Notes under the pieces: generated by a model
The model's database searches: none
What the model saw: the letters and a program-made list of their open reading frames with translations, nothing else
Told to the model about the DNA's origin: nothing
Program-made: the position numbers and the translations under genes
In this document: piece by piece, positions 1-8,761 of the stretch
How the letters are laid out: every line of letters starts with the position of its first letter
How positions within the stretch are numbered: the stretch's first letter is position 1
NCBI GenBank assembly: GCA_013140995.1
Contig: JABFRX010000107.1
Location: 1-45,484 of the forward strand
Direction of reading: 5' to 3'
Length of the DNA stretch: 45,484 nucleotides
Source: Alphaproteobacteria bacterium
GTDB lineage: Bacteria > Pseudomonadota > Alphaproteobacteria > Micropepsales > Micropepsaceae

Positions 1-951
1 TTCGCGCTTTAGGACGCGGGCGTGGGGGACGTCTTCGGCTTCGAGGCGGGCGGTGAGTTCGGCGGTCGCGAATTGAGCCACGATGGCGGAGATAATATCG
101 GTCATTACCTTCGCGTTTTGCATGCGGTCGACGACGGTTTTGAAGCGCGGGTCGTCGGCGATGTCGGGACGGCCGATCGCGCGGGTCGTGGCGCGGAACT
201 CGTCGTCCGAAATCGCCAGCATCGTGATGTAACCGTCCTTCGTTTTGCGGATCGAATAGAAGCTTGCGAAATCGGGGGCGCGGTTGGCGCCTTCTTCGAA
301 CACCAGATTGTAGTAGGCGTCGGGCCACAGGAACGCGATCGCGCTGTCGAGCATGTTGATCTCGACGAGGCGCCCTCCCCGCCCCTTGGCCTTTGCGTAG
401 AGCGCGGCGGTGATCGCCTGCGCTGCGGTGATCGCCATCGTCTTGTCGCAGACGAGCGTTTGGATCAGCTGCGGCTCGCCGGTCGCCGCGTTCGCTTGCG
501 TGAACGAGAAGCCGGAGGTTGCCTGGATGACCGGGTCGTAGACGCGGCGCTTCGCGTAAGGGCCATGGTCGCCGAAGCCCGACATGGAGACATAGATCAG
601 TCCGTCGTTCACGGCCTTCAATTGCGGGTAGCCGAGGCCTAGACGTTCCAGCGCGCCGGGGCGGAAGTTTTCGACGATGACGTCCGCGGTCTTCACAAGG
701 TCGAGCAGGACTTGCCGGCCTTCAGGCGACTTCAGGTTCAGCACGATGCCGCGCTTGTTGCGGTTGACTGCCGTGAACATCGCGTTCACGCCGTTCTTCG
801 TCGGGCCCAGATAGCGGACAATGTCGCCGGGGCCGGGCGCTTCCACCTTGATCACGTCGGCGCCTTGGTCCGCCAGGATCTGCGTTGCCATCGGGCCGGA
901 GATGACGGCCGAGAGGTCGACGATGCGTACGCCTTCGAGAAGGAGGGTCAT
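1..951 (-). CDS. CoA-transferase family III (CaiB/BaiF/Frc type), 3' end off window
   Basis: Partial gene: the ATG at 951 opens a frame that runs off the left edge after 317 codons without a stop. Class III CoA-transferases move CoA between carboxylic acids in the cytoplasm through an aspartyl-CoA intermediate. The N-terminus (LEGVRIVDLSAVISGPMATQ), the stretch around residues 29-40 (QGADVIKVEAPG) and the later VENFRPGALERLGLGY and GRLVEINMLDSAI motifs are typical of the family. The Asp in LVCDKTMA is at about residue 169, the position of the catalytic Asp in formyl-CoA transferase. Substrate cannot be told from sequence. A full-length member has about 400 residues, so roughly a fifth is missing. 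It diverges from lemA with 147 bp between the starts. Confidence 0.9.
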   Translation of the reverse strand, partial: MTLLLEGVRIVDLSAVISGPMATQILADQGADVIKVEAPGPGDIVRYLGPTKNGVNAMFTAVNRNKRGIVLNLKSPEGRQVLLDLVKTADVIVENFRPGALERLGLGYPQLKAVNDGLIYVSMSGFGDHGPYAKRRVYDPVIQATSGFSFTQANAATGEPQLIQTLVCDKTMAITAAQAITAALYAKAKGRGGRLVEINMLDSAIAFLWPDAYYNLVFEEGANRAPDFASFYSIRKTKDGYITMLAISDDEFRATTRAIGRPDIADDPRFKTVVDRMQNAKVMTDIISAIVAQFATAELTARLEAEDVPHARVLKRE

Positions 952-1098
952 GGTGTTCCGTCGACGAGTTGCTGCTTCGCCATCCTGTCATGGATGGCGA
1001 GTTGCTTCAAAGTGGGACAGGCTCGCGGGCACGCGGAACAAAGGATTATTAGCGTCCGGCGCGTAGACTTGCCGCCTATTCATGTAACGAGGGCAGCC

Positions 1099-1728
1099 AT
1101 GCAGGGGCAGAGTTTCGTCGAAGCGACCGATCTATTCGGCCGGATGACACGGGCGACTAATTTCGTGCTGGACTATTGGTGGGTCTGGGTGGCGCTCGCC
1201 GCTTTGGTTTGGTTTGCACTGCGAATCCGCTCGCTGCATGAGCTGATCGGCAAGTTGGACGAGCGCGCGGCGGCAGCCTTCGGCGACGTCGATGCGTTGC
1301 TGGCGGAGCGTCAGGCGCTAGTCCGCAATCTCGTGAAGGTCGTTCGCGGCTTTGCCGATCACGAGAAGGCCCTCATCGGCACCGTGCTTGAGGGCCGGGT
1401 GAAGGCGCTTGAGGCGCTTGGGGAGAAGGTTTCGCTGCATGCGGACGCTCAGTTTGCGGCTTCGCTCAACAACCTCTTCCAGGTCGTCGACAAGTTTCCG
1501 GACATCGCGGCGGAGGGGCACTACGCGTCCCTCCGGGGCGATTTGATCCGCATAGAGGAGCGCATCACGGCTGCGCGCAAGTTCTACAATTTGGCGGTCG
1601 AGGAATCGAATGCCGTCTGCCGGTCGTTCCCGGCAAACCTGATCTCATATGGGGCGCCCGTGCGCGAGAAGTTCTCGCTGGGCGAGCAGCGCGATGCCTT
1701 TGTGATGCCGGCCGAAGTCGAGCTCTAA
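1099..1728 (+). CDS. lemA: LemA family protein
   Basis: A 209-residue protein with one N-terminal membrane segment (about residues 25-45, rich in Trp and Val) followed by a helical domain facing out of the membrane. The family signature is present: AAFGDVDALLAERQALVRNLVKVVRGFADHE in the first helix pair, and RITAARKFYNLAVEESNAVCRSFPANL near the end. The frame is open far upstream, but ATG 1099 places the membrane helix and LemA domain as usual, so the longer version is rejected. The M48 peptidase starts 24 bp downstream. LemA and M48/HtpX-like proteases are often neighbours, so a joint role in envelope protein turnover is likely, though LemA's biochemical function is unknown. Confidence 0.88.
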   Translation: MQGQSFVEATDLFGRMTRATNFVLDYWWVWVALAALVWFALRIRSLHELIGKLDERAAAAFGDVDALLAERQALVRNLVKVVRGFADHEKALIGTVLEGRVKALEALGEKVSLHADAQFAASLNNLFQVVDKFPDIAAEGHYASLRGDLIRIEERITAARKFYNLAVEESNAVCRSFPANLISYGAPVREKFSLGEQRDAFVMPAEVEL

Positions 1729-1752
1729 CGTTCGCACGACCGAGGCGCCGCA

Positions 1753-3114
1753 ATGGCCGTCCATGGCTACATTACGCATGCCGCCTACAATCGGCGACTG
1801 ACGCGGCTGATGTTTGCAGCCTACATGGTTGCGTTTCAGCTGATTTCGGTCTTCGTGCTCACGTGGTTTATCTTGATGTTCGATCACGAGAACACCGTGC
1901 TGTCGAACCCGCTCGGATATGCGCTTCGCTACGCGCTTCCGGTTGCTATCGCAACGTCGTTGCTGTTTTGGTCGCTCTATCGCGGGCACGCTGAGAGCGT
2001 TACGAAGTCGCTCGATGTTACGCTCGTGGACAAGCGGGAAGAGCCCCGGTTCGTCGGCATTGCAGAGAACCAATGCACCGCACTTGGCGTGCGCTGCCCG
2101 CGGTTTGGCGTTATCGAGGCGGCGGAGCCGAATGCGCTGACGGTCGGCGAAGGGCCGAACCACGGTCTTATCGCCGTGACGCGCGGGCTCTTGGATCAAC
2201 TCGACGACGACGAGCTTGCCGGGGTGTTGGCGCATGAGGCGTCGCACATACGCCAAGGCGATACGAAGGTGATGGCTGCGAACCATGCGCTGATGCGCAC
2301 GGCCGTGCTGTTACAGACGCACAACATCTTGCGGATCGAGGACTGGCGCCAACTCATTATTCCGTTGGTCATACCCGCGATGTTGCCGCTGATGCTTGTG
2401 AGCGGAATGGTCACGATAGCTGCGCTGCGGATTGCACGCTATGCGCGGCGCGGGGTGAAGCTGGCGCGCGACCATATCGCCGACGGCGAGGCGGTGCGTG
2501 TGACGCAATTTCCGGAAGCCTTGGTCAGCGCGCTCCAGAAGTTGAGCGGGCGCGGCTCGTTTGCGGGCAGCGATCAGGTCGAAGCGATGCTGTTCGATGG
2601 GCAGACCGACCATGAAGGCGGCAGCCACCCTTCGGCCGCGGACCGCGCAATTTCGATCGGCGAACTGGCCGGCGATATGATGCTCGAAACGCGTTCGCGC
2701 CGGGACACGCGCACAAAGGAGCAAGCCACTGCGCGTAAAGTTTCGGCGCCGCGTCCGATGCGGGCCGAGCGGCCGAAGCGGATCACGGAGGAAGAGCGCA
2801 AGAAGCTGCTGCTGCTGTTCTTCACCGACCGCGAGCGGTTCCGGAAGCTACAGAAACAAGACGTCGATGCTTGCGAGTGGCGCGAGGACGACAAGCGCAA
2901 CATCTTCGGACTCACGCCGAACCTTGCAATCCCGACGGCGGCCATGAGCGTGTTCGTGCTGACGCTCTATTGGCCTGCGGACGGCGATTTGACGAAGTTC
3001 GCGCAGAAGGTTGGACCCGCCGCGCTCGTCGACTTGGCCGACAAGATGAGCGTGGGCACCGTCTGTACGGGGCCAAGCTATCCCGACGGAAAGTGCCGCG
3101 TCGCGGGCAAGTGA
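1753..3114 (+). CDS. M48-family membrane metallopeptidase (HtpX/Ste24-like)
   Basis: A 453-residue zinc endopeptidase of the inner membrane. The catalytic HExxH motif is HEASH at residues 161-165, preceded by DDDELAGVLA, as in M48 enzymes. Hydrophobic segments at about 22-44 and 58-75 come before the catalytic domain, and another (about residues 195-225, LIIPLVIPAMLPLMLVSGMV) follows it. The DHIADGEAVR stretch near 240-250 probably supplies the third zinc ligand. The C-terminal part, after a basic linker, ends in a further hydrophobic segment and is not recognised. It forms a two-gene unit with lemA. Its stop lies 4 bp from the convergent stop of the LLM oxidoreductase. Confidence 0.88.
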   Translation: MAVHGYITHAAYNRRLTRLMFAAYMVAFQLISVFVLTWFILMFDHENTVLSNPLGYALRYALPVAIATSLLFWSLYRGHAESVTKSLDVTLVDKREEPRFVGIAENQCTALGVRCPRFGVIEAAEPNALTVGEGPNHGLIAVTRGLLDQLDDDELAGVLAHEASHIRQGDTKVMAANHALMRTAVLLQTHNILRIEDWRQLIIPLVIPAMLPLMLVSGMVTIAALRIARYARRGVKLARDHIADGEAVRVTQFPEALVSALQKLSGRGSFAGSDQVEAMLFDGQTDHEGGSHPSAADRAISIGELAGDMMLETRSRRDTRTKEQATARKVSAPRPMRAERPKRITEEERKKLLLLFFTDRERFRKLQKQDVDACEWREDDKRNIFGLTPNLAIPTAAMSVFVLTLYWPADGDLTKFAQKVGPAALVDLADKMSVGTVCTGPSYPDGKCRVAGK

Positions 3115-3118
3115 TCCG

Positions 3119-4180
3119 TCAAACGATCAGCGGTGCGTGGTCGAGCCTTGGGAGCACGTGTCGCGCAAACAGGTCACACTCCGCCGCATGCGGGTAGCCG
3201 GAGAGGATGAAGGCTTCGATTCCGAGCGCGCGGTAGGCGTTCAGCTTCTTCAGCACCTGATCCGGGTCGCCGACGATGGCGGCGCCGCAGCCTGAGCGTG
3301 CGCGGCCGATGCCGGTCCAGAGGTTTTCTTCAGTGAAGCCGTCCTCGCCGGACGCTTCGCGGATTTCGGCTTGGCGGCGGACGCCGGCACTTGCGTGGTC
3401 GAGCGAACGTTGGCGGATGGCGTCGCCCGTTGCTGCGTCGAGGCGCGAAAGCAGACGGCGCGCGTAGGCGCGGGCTTCAGATTCCGTTTCGCGGACGATG
3501 ACGTGGACGCGATAGCCGAATTTGAGTTTGCGGCCGCGCTTGGCGGCGCGTGCCGTCATGTCGGCAATGATGTTCTTCACTTCGTCCACGCGGTCAGGCC
3601 ACATGAGGTAGACGTCCGCGGCTTCCGCCGCGGCTTCGCGCGCGTCTTCGGACAGGCCGCCGAAGTAGAGCGGAGGGCACTTGCCGGTGACCGTGCGCGC
3701 GCCAGGTGGGTCGAGGTCGAAGCGGTAGTGCTGGCCGTCGAGTTTTACGCGCTCGCCGTTCAGCGCGCTCTTCAGCGTTTTCATGATCTCGACCGTGCGG
3801 CCGTAGCGCGGCGCGCTCGCCAGCGTTTCGCCGGGCATCTCGCTCGAGATGATGTTGATGGTGAGGCGACCGTCGAGGATTTGGTCGAGTGTCGCGAGTT
3901 GGCGTGCGAGTTGCGGCGGCCACATCTCGCCGCAGCGGACGGCGACGAGCAGGCGCATGCGTTTGAGCTGCGGGGCGATCGCGGCGGCGAACGCGACCGT
4001 ATCAATCCCGAGTGCGTAACCTGACGGGAGGAGGATGTTGTCGAAGCCGCCCTGCTCTGCCGTCAACACGATGTTGCGGCAGTGGTCGTAGCTCGACTTC
4101 AGTTTTGGGTCGGGTTGGCCGAGGAATTCGTAGTCGTCATCGCAGAGGGCCGAGAACCAGGAGACTTCGCACGGTTTCAT
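3119..4180 (-). CDS. LLM-class flavin-dependent oxidoreductase (alkanesulfonate monooxygenase-like)
   Basis: A 353-residue luciferase-like TIM-barrel monooxygenase that would use reduced FMN supplied by a separate reductase. Recognisable stretches are CRNIVLTAEQGGFDNILLPSG, MRLLVAVRCGEMWPPQLARQ, LDGRLTINIISSE and YFGGLSEDAREAAAEAADVYLMW, all like SsuD and its relatives. The start is set at ATG 4180 (MKPCEVSWF); a 14-residue upstream extension is possible but runs into the neighbour's coding sequence and has no family character. The ATG overlaps the TGA of the upstream aldo/keto reductase (ATGA), so the two are probably translationally coupled. There is no sulfonate transporter beside it, so the alkanesulfonate role is only suggested. 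Confidence 0.85.
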   Translation of the reverse strand: MKPCEVSWFSALCDDDYEFLGQPDPKLKSSYDHCRNIVLTAEQGGFDNILLPSGYALGIDTVAFAAAIAPQLKRMRLLVAVRCGEMWPPQLARQLATLDQILDGRLTINIISSEMPGETLASAPRYGRTVEIMKTLKSALNGERVKLDGQHYRFDLDPPGARTVTGKCPPLYFGGLSEDAREAAAEAADVYLMWPDRVDEVKNIIADMTARAAKRGRKLKFGYRVHVIVRETESEARAYARRLLSRLDAATGDAIRQRSLDHASAGVRRQAEIREASGEDGFTEENLWTGIGRARSGCGAAIVGDPDQVLKKLNAYRALGIEAFILSGYPHAAECDLFARHVLPRLDHAPLIV

Positions 4181-5079
4181 GGCAGCGGCTTTCCTTGCGC
4201 GGCGACCACGAGCGCATACCAATCGGCGCGGCTGAGGTTCACGCGGAGCGCGTCGTTGGCGGCGGCGATGCGCTCCGGGTTTTGCGTGCCCACGATCGGG
4301 ATCGGGTTCGACGGGTGGCGCATGACGAACGCGAGCGCGATAGCGACGCGGGTCGTGCCGTAGGCTTTCGCAAGCTCGTCTAGTTTGGCGGCGACGCGGC
4401 GGGCGGCCGGATCGGCGGACGAGACGCCGTCGGCGAGCTTGCCGCCGGCGAGCGGCGACCAGGCGAGCGGCGTCATCGTACGCGACATTGCGAAGTCAAG
4501 CACGCCGTCGAAGGCCGCTTCGACGTTCAGCGCGGAGAACTCGGGTTGGAGCGTCGCGAGCGGGAAGTCGAGGAACTGTTGGAGCAGTAGTGTTTGGCGG
4601 GCGCTGTAGTTCGAGACGCCGACTTCGCGGATTTTGCCTTGGGTGCGCAGCTTCGTCAGCGCCTGGCCAAGCTCGGCGGGGTGGGTCAGGACGTCGGGGC
4701 GGTGGACTTGGAGGACGTCGATCGTGCCGGTTTGGAGACGCGCGAGCGATTCTTCGCAGGAGCGCACGACTGCGGCGGCGCTGCAGTCATAAGGAACGCC
4801 CGGGATGATCCCAAACTTGGTCGCCAACACCGTGCGTTTGCGCAAGGCCGGCGCATCCGCGAAGACTTTGCCGAGGAGCGTTTCGGACTCGCCGAATTCC
4901 GTGCCGCCCCAGTCGAGCCCGTAGACGGCGGCGACATCGATCAGCGTCATGCCGGCATCGAGCGCGGTTTCGATGCGCGTGCGCGCAGCTTTCACGTCGT
5001 TGCCGACGAAGCGCCAAAGGCCGTAGGCGATGGGGCCGACTTCGAGGGCGGATTGGCCGAGGCGATGGGTGGTTTTCAT
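4177..5079 (-). CDS. Aldo/keto reductase
   Basis: A 300-residue NAD(P)H-dependent oxidoreductase with the AKR (beta/alpha)8 barrel. The catalytic tetrad can be read: Asp in GMTLIDVAAVYG, Tyr in the same motif, Lys in VLATKFGI and His in IDVLQVHRPD. GKIREVGVSNYS and the late FVMRHPSNPIPIVGTQNPERIAAANDAL motif that holds the cofactor phosphate are typical. The start is placed at ATG 5079 (MKTTHRLG), where the family begins; an ATG nine bases upstream is an alternative. It is first in a two-gene unit with the LLM oxidoreductase and diverges from the Gfo/Idh gene with only 43 bp between start codons, which must hold both promoters. Confidence 0.9.
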   Translation of the reverse strand: MKTTHRLGQSALEVGPIAYGLWRFVGNDVKAARTRIETALDAGMTLIDVAAVYGLDWGGTEFGESETLLGKVFADAPALRKRTVLATKFGIIPGVPYDCSAAAVVRSCEESLARLQTGTIDVLQVHRPDVLTHPAELGQALTKLRTQGKIREVGVSNYSARQTLLLQQFLDFPLATLQPEFSALNVEAAFDGVLDFAMSRTMTPLAWSPLAGGKLADGVSSADPAARRVAAKLDELAKAYGTTRVAIALAFVMRHPSNPIPIVGTQNPERIAAANDALRVNLSRADWYALVVAAQGKPLP

Positions 5080-5122
5080 GGAGCGCATTTGATGCGATGA
5101 CGAACATCGGCACAAGGCCGGG

Positions 5123-6214
5123 ATGGAGACGCCATTGTCTGGAAAGGTTCGCTACGGCCTCATCGGGACGGGGATGATGGGGTATGAGCACATCACCAAT
5201 TTGAAGCTGATGCCGGAGGCCGAGATTGCGGGGATTTTCGATCCGGTGGTGCAGTCGGTTCAGTTGGCTCAGGCGTTTTTGGGGGATGAGCTCAAGGATC
5301 AGGTGAAGGTTTATCCGGACCGGCAAGCAATGCTGGCCGATCCTGCAATCGACGCGGTACTGATTTCGTCGCCCAATTTCACGCATGCCGAGGTGCTGCG
5401 CGACGTCGTGAGGTCGGGCAAGCACGTGCTGTGCGAGAAGCCGCTGGCCACAACGCTCGCCGATGTGCGCGAGGTGCGGGCTCTCGCGAGGACGCACAAA
5501 GGCGTGTTCTGGGTCGGTATGGAGTACCGCTACATGCCGCCGGCGGCGCGGTTCATCGAGGAGGTTTCTGCGGGTAAGATCGGGCGGCTTCAGATGCTGG
5601 CCATTCGCGAGCACCGGTTTCCTTTCTTAAAGAAGGTCGGCGATTGGAACCGGTTCTCTGCAAACACCGGGGGCACGATGGTCGAGAAGTGTTGTCACTT
5701 CTTCGATCTGATGCGGCTCATCGTGAAGGCTAAGCCGGCGCGCGTCTATTGTTCCGGCGCGATGGACGTGAACCATCTGGATGAGCTCTACGACGGTAAG
5801 GTGCCGGACATTATCGACAACTCGTACACGGTCGTAGACTTCGATAACGGCGTGCGCGCGATGCTCGACCTTTGCATGTTTGCGGAGGGGGCGAAGAACC
5901 AGGAAGAGCTGGTCGCCGTCGGCGACACGGGAAAGCTTGAGGCGTTTATTCCTGACGGCAACCTTGTGTTCAGTCCGCGCGCATCGAAGAAGCCGGAGAC
6001 GACGCATGTCGCGGTCGACGACACTGCGCTGAAAGCGGGTACGCATCATGGCGCCAGTTACTATCAGCATCAGGCGTTCCTGCGCGCGGTGCTGAACAAG
6101 GGACCGGCCGAGGTGACGGTGGACGACGGCTATTGGGCCGTGATCATGGGAATGGCCGCGGAGATTTCGGCGAAGGAAAAGCGTGCCGTGGCAATCAGCG
6201 AGCTCACTGCATGA
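5123..6214 (+). CDS. Gfo/Idh/MocA family NAD(P)-dependent oxidoreductase
   Basis: A 363-residue two-domain dehydrogenase of the glucose-fructose oxidoreductase / inositol dehydrogenase family. The Rossmann dinucleotide loop is GLIGTGMMG (residues 12-20). The family signature EKPLATT (105-111) carries the usual active-site Lys. The C-terminal domain contains GGTMVEKCCHFFDLMRLI with the expected His and Asp. Substrates are usually sugars or cyclitols; which one is not visible here. It overlaps the following acetyltransferase by the ATGA of its stop, so both are co-translated. The product may work with the divergently transcribed aldo/keto reductase, but that is only a neighbourhood argument. 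Confidence 0.9.
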   Translation: METPLSGKVRYGLIGTGMMGYEHITNLKLMPEAEIAGIFDPVVQSVQLAQAFLGDELKDQVKVYPDRQAMLADPAIDAVLISSPNFTHAEVLRDVVRSGKHVLCEKPLATTLADVREVRALARTHKGVFWVGMEYRYMPPAARFIEEVSAGKIGRLQMLAIREHRFPFLKKVGDWNRFSANTGGTMVEKCCHFFDLMRLIVKAKPARVYCSGAMDVNHLDELYDGKVPDIIDNSYTVVDFDNGVRAMLDLCMFAEGAKNQEELVAVGDTGKLEAFIPDGNLVFSPRASKKPETTHVAVDDTALKAGTHHGASYYQHQAFLRAVLNKGPAEVTVDDGYWAVIMGMAAEISAKEKRAVAISELTA

Positions 6215-6969
6215 CGCGCAACGAGGTCTTGGCGCTTGAGGAGATGAACTTCAACGCATGGCCCGCGTTGAAGAGCGTGCACTACGACGGCTGGTTGTTG
6301 CGCTCGACGGGCGGCACTTCACGGCGGCCGAATTCGGTGAACTGCCTTCAGCCGGGTACGATCGACTTGGCGCAGAAGATCGCTGCGGCAGAGGCGCTTT
6401 ATGCGCGCTGGAACCGCAGGGTGATTTTTCGGCTGACGCCGCTCGCCGATGCGGCCCTCGATGCGCTGTTGGAGGAGCGTGGCTATGCAATCGAAGAACC
6501 GACGTTCGTTCAGATCGCCGATGTTCATCCCTATTCCACAGCCGGCGTTCGTTCGTTTGAGAGTGCCGGCGACGCGTGGATCGCGGATGCGTTGCGCCTT
6601 CGCGGGTTGAACGGCGAAGAGGCGGAGGCGTTCGCAACTCAACACCGCGCGATCTCTATCGAAAGCGTTTGGGCGGTTGCCTACATCAACGATCGGCCGG
6701 CCGCGGTGGGCGTGGCGGCCATCGAGCGTGGGTGGGTTGGGTTACACGGAATTCATGTCGCGAAGGACGTGCGACGCCAGGGCCTTGCACGCAAGCTCAG
6801 CGAGGCTTTACTTGGTTTTTCATACGCACGAGGTGCGCGTCGTGCTTGGCTACAGGTAGCGCAAGCCAACGCCGCCGCCTTGCCGTTGTACCGTCATCTC
6901 GGGTTCCAAACGGCGTATGGGTATCACCACCGGATTCGTCAGGCCTTAGGTGTCACCGAATCCGCGTGA
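6211..6969 (+). CDS. GNAT-family N-acetyltransferase
   Basis: A 252-residue protein whose C-terminal half is a GNAT fold. GLHGIHVAKDVRRQGLARKLSEALLGFSYARG contains the acetyl-CoA pyrophosphate-binding R/QxxGxG/A loop (RRQGLA), followed by ARRAWLQVAQANAAALPLYRHLGFQTAYGYHHR, the usual last strand and helix. The N-terminal half (AWPALKSVHYDGWLLRSTGG and TSRRPNSVNCL) resembles a degenerate first GNAT domain seen in double-domain members. ATG 6211 is chosen because it overlaps the preceding stop as ATGA; an in-frame extension upstream lies inside the Gfo/Idh gene and is rejected. Acceptor substrate unknown. Confidence 0.87.
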   Translation: MTRNEVLALEEMNFNAWPALKSVHYDGWLLRSTGGTSRRPNSVNCLQPGTIDLAQKIAAAEALYARWNRRVIFRLTPLADAALDALLEERGYAIEEPTFVQIADVHPYSTAGVRSFESAGDAWIADALRLRGLNGEEAEAFATQHRAISIESVWAVAYINDRPAAVGVAAIERGWVGLHGIHVAKDVRRQGLARKLSEALLGFSYARGARRAWLQVAQANAAALPLYRHLGFQTAYGYHHRIRQALGVTESA

Positions 6970-7171
6970 GGGGTAAGCCTTTTGCGCACGCCCCCGGGTT
7001 AAGCATGCACATCCCCCAAATTGTGCACGACCTGACGAAACTGTCTCAACCGAACGTGGGCTGCAAAGCGCAACACAACATGCGGCTTGTAGCGCCCCGC
7101 GGCGGGCGGTGCTTAGCTCCACGTGCTGAGTGAGTTTTGCCCTCGTGGTCGAGAGGACAACAGTAACGCGT

Positions 7172-7564
7172 ATGCGCGAAAGAACCGAAACGGTCATCGC
7201 CGCCTATCGGCCGAAGCCGGGCAAGGACGAAGCCTTGCGTAAGCTGATGAGAGAGCATCGCCGTACGCTCGCCGACGCCCATCTCGTCACAGCCAAGCAG
7301 CCGATGATCCTGCGCGCGCGGTCGGACGGAACGTTGCTCGAAATCTTCGAGTGGGTGTCGCCGAAGGCAGCCGACGAAGCGCACCGGCATGCGCCGGTCC
7401 GCGAGATGTGGAACAAGCTCGCTGCCGTCGCCGACTTCGTCGCGCTCTCCGACATTGCAGAAGCGGGCAAAGCGTTCAGCCACTTCGAGGCGCTTCAGCC
7501 AGAGCGGACACGAGTCCGCGCTCTGGCCACGAAGCGACCGGCGACGCGGCGGCCAAAGCGTTGA
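7172..7564 (+). CDS. Small ABM/dimeric alpha-beta barrel protein
   Basis: A 130-residue cytoplasmic protein resembling antibiotic-biosynthesis-monooxygenase-type (ABM) ferredoxin-like dimers. It has a first strand TVIAAYRPKPGKDEALRKLMREHRRTL, a middle IFEWVSPKAADEAHRHAPVREMWNKLAAVADFV and a strongly basic tail (RALATKRPATRRPKR) that could touch nucleic acid or simply be disordered. ATG 7172 starts the conserved part; a GTG at 7130 in the same frame would add 14 residues with no family character. It stands alone between a gap of about 200 bp and the opp operon. Such proteins are often involved in stress or secondary metabolism, but nothing here tells which. Confidence 0.65.
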   Translation: MRERTETVIAAYRPKPGKDEALRKLMREHRRTLADAHLVTAKQPMILRARSDGTLLEIFEWVSPKAADEAHRHAPVREMWNKLAAVADFVALSDIAEAGKAFSHFEALQPERTRVRALATKRPATRRPKR

Positions 7565-7708
7565 TCGCATTCATCAATTCGTAGTTACTGGCGGAAGAGC
7601 CACATTGACTTTCGATGTGGGCTATTGAAGTTAGCCTCTGGACGCGCGCGCCGCTTTCCCTGCGGATAGGGCACGCCAACGACTCGACCGGGGACTCGGC
7701 CGCCAGCC

Positions 7709-8761
7709 ATGTTGCGTTTCATCGTTCGCCGGCTGCTCGGTGCGATCCCCACGCTCTTCATCATTATCGTGATGGCGTTCTTCCTGATGCGTGCCGCGCC
7801 CGGCGGACCGTTCGATCAGGAGCGAAACCTGCCGCCGGAGATCGAGCGGAATATTCTGGCGGCCTACGATCTCGACAAACCGTTGTATCGCCAGTTCTTT
7901 GACATCAACACATCCGTTTGCAGCGCGCAGTACTCGGGCGCAGATGCGGCAGCGCTGGCGGCGCAGAAGCTCACGCTGCGCGACGGCAAGTATTTCGACG
8001 AGAACGATCGCCAGATTCGATGCCTCGGCGGGTATTTCGGGAAGCTGCTCGGCGGAGATCTCGGACCTTCTTACAAGATCAAGGACTTCACAGTCGCCGA
8101 GTTGATTGCCGACGGCGCGCCGGTCAGTGCCGCGCTTGGCATTTCTGCGATCCTGCTCGCGATGACCGTTGGCCTGACGCTCGGGACGTTTGCCGCCTTG
8201 CGCCAAAACGGCGTCGGCGACTACTCGACGATGACACTTGCCATGGTCGGCGTCACGATCCCGAACTTCGTTATGGCACCGATTTTGACGCTGATCTTCG
8301 GGAACTATCTGGGTTGGCTTCCGGTCGGCGGATGGAACGACGGCGCGTTTCGCAACATGCTGCTACCGGTGATCAGCCTGTCGCTGTTGCAGATCGCCGT
8401 CATCTCACGGTTGACACGCGGCGGTATGATTGAGGTTTTACGCTCCAACTATGTGCGCACCGCGCGCGCCAAGGGGCTGCCTGAGCGGCTCGTGATTACG
8501 CGCCACGCCATGCGGGCGGCGCTGCTACCGCTCGTGAGCTATTTGGGACCCGCGACGGCCGGCATCGTGACCGGCTCGCTTGTCATCGAGCAGATTTTCG
8601 GGCTGCCGGGTATCGGCAAATACTTCATCAACGGCGCGCTGCAGCGCGATTACACGCTCGTGATGGGTGTCGTGATCCTCTACGCGTCGCTTGTGCTGCT
8701 GCTGAACCTGGTTGCGGACGTTCTCTACGGGCTGCTCGACCCGAAGGTGAGGTACGACTGA
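7709..8761 (+). CDS. oppB: Oligopeptide ABC transporter permease OppB
   Basis: A 350-residue inner-membrane permease of the Opp/Dpp class. The N-terminal membrane helix (residues 10-28) follows the usual MLRFIVRRLLGAIPTL. The EAA-type cytoplasmic loop that contacts the ATPases is NYVRTARAKGLPERLVITRHAMRAALLPL. The last segment contains GSLVIEQIFGLPGIGKYFINGALQRDY, highly typical of OppB. Between the first helix and the usual GDLGPSYKIKDFTVAELI motif lies an extra, probably periplasmic stretch (about residues 64-112) with Cys71 and Cys105; it is longer than in E. coli OppB. It is the first gene of oppBCDF; its TGA overlaps the oppC ATG by one base. Confidence 0.94.
   Translation: MLRFIVRRLLGAIPTLFIIIVMAFFLMRAAPGGPFDQERNLPPEIERNILAAYDLDKPLYRQFFDINTSVCSAQYSGADAAALAAQKLTLRDGKYFDENDRQIRCLGGYFGKLLGGDLGPSYKIKDFTVAELIADGAPVSAALGISAILLAMTVGLTLGTFAALRQNGVGDYSTMTLAMVGVTIPNFVMAPILTLIFGNYLGWLPVGGWNDGAFRNMLLPVISLSLLQIAVISRLTRGGMIEVLRSNYVRTARAKGLPERLVITRHAMRAALLPLVSYLGPATAGIVTGSLVIEQIFGLPGIGKYFINGALQRDYTLVMGVVILYASLVLLLNLVADVLYGLLDPKVRYD

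Noticed and set aside
22-642. A plus-strand 206-codon frame at the left edge
   Set aside because: It is the antisense image of the CoA-transferase, whose minus-strand frame carries the family motifs.
7603-7634. TTGACT near 7605 with AAGTTA 17 bp downstream as a promoter for oppB
   Set aside because: The -10 match is poor and the -35 sits in the loop of a small bulged hairpin (GCCACAT/ATGTGGGC), so neither promoter nor terminator can be claimed.
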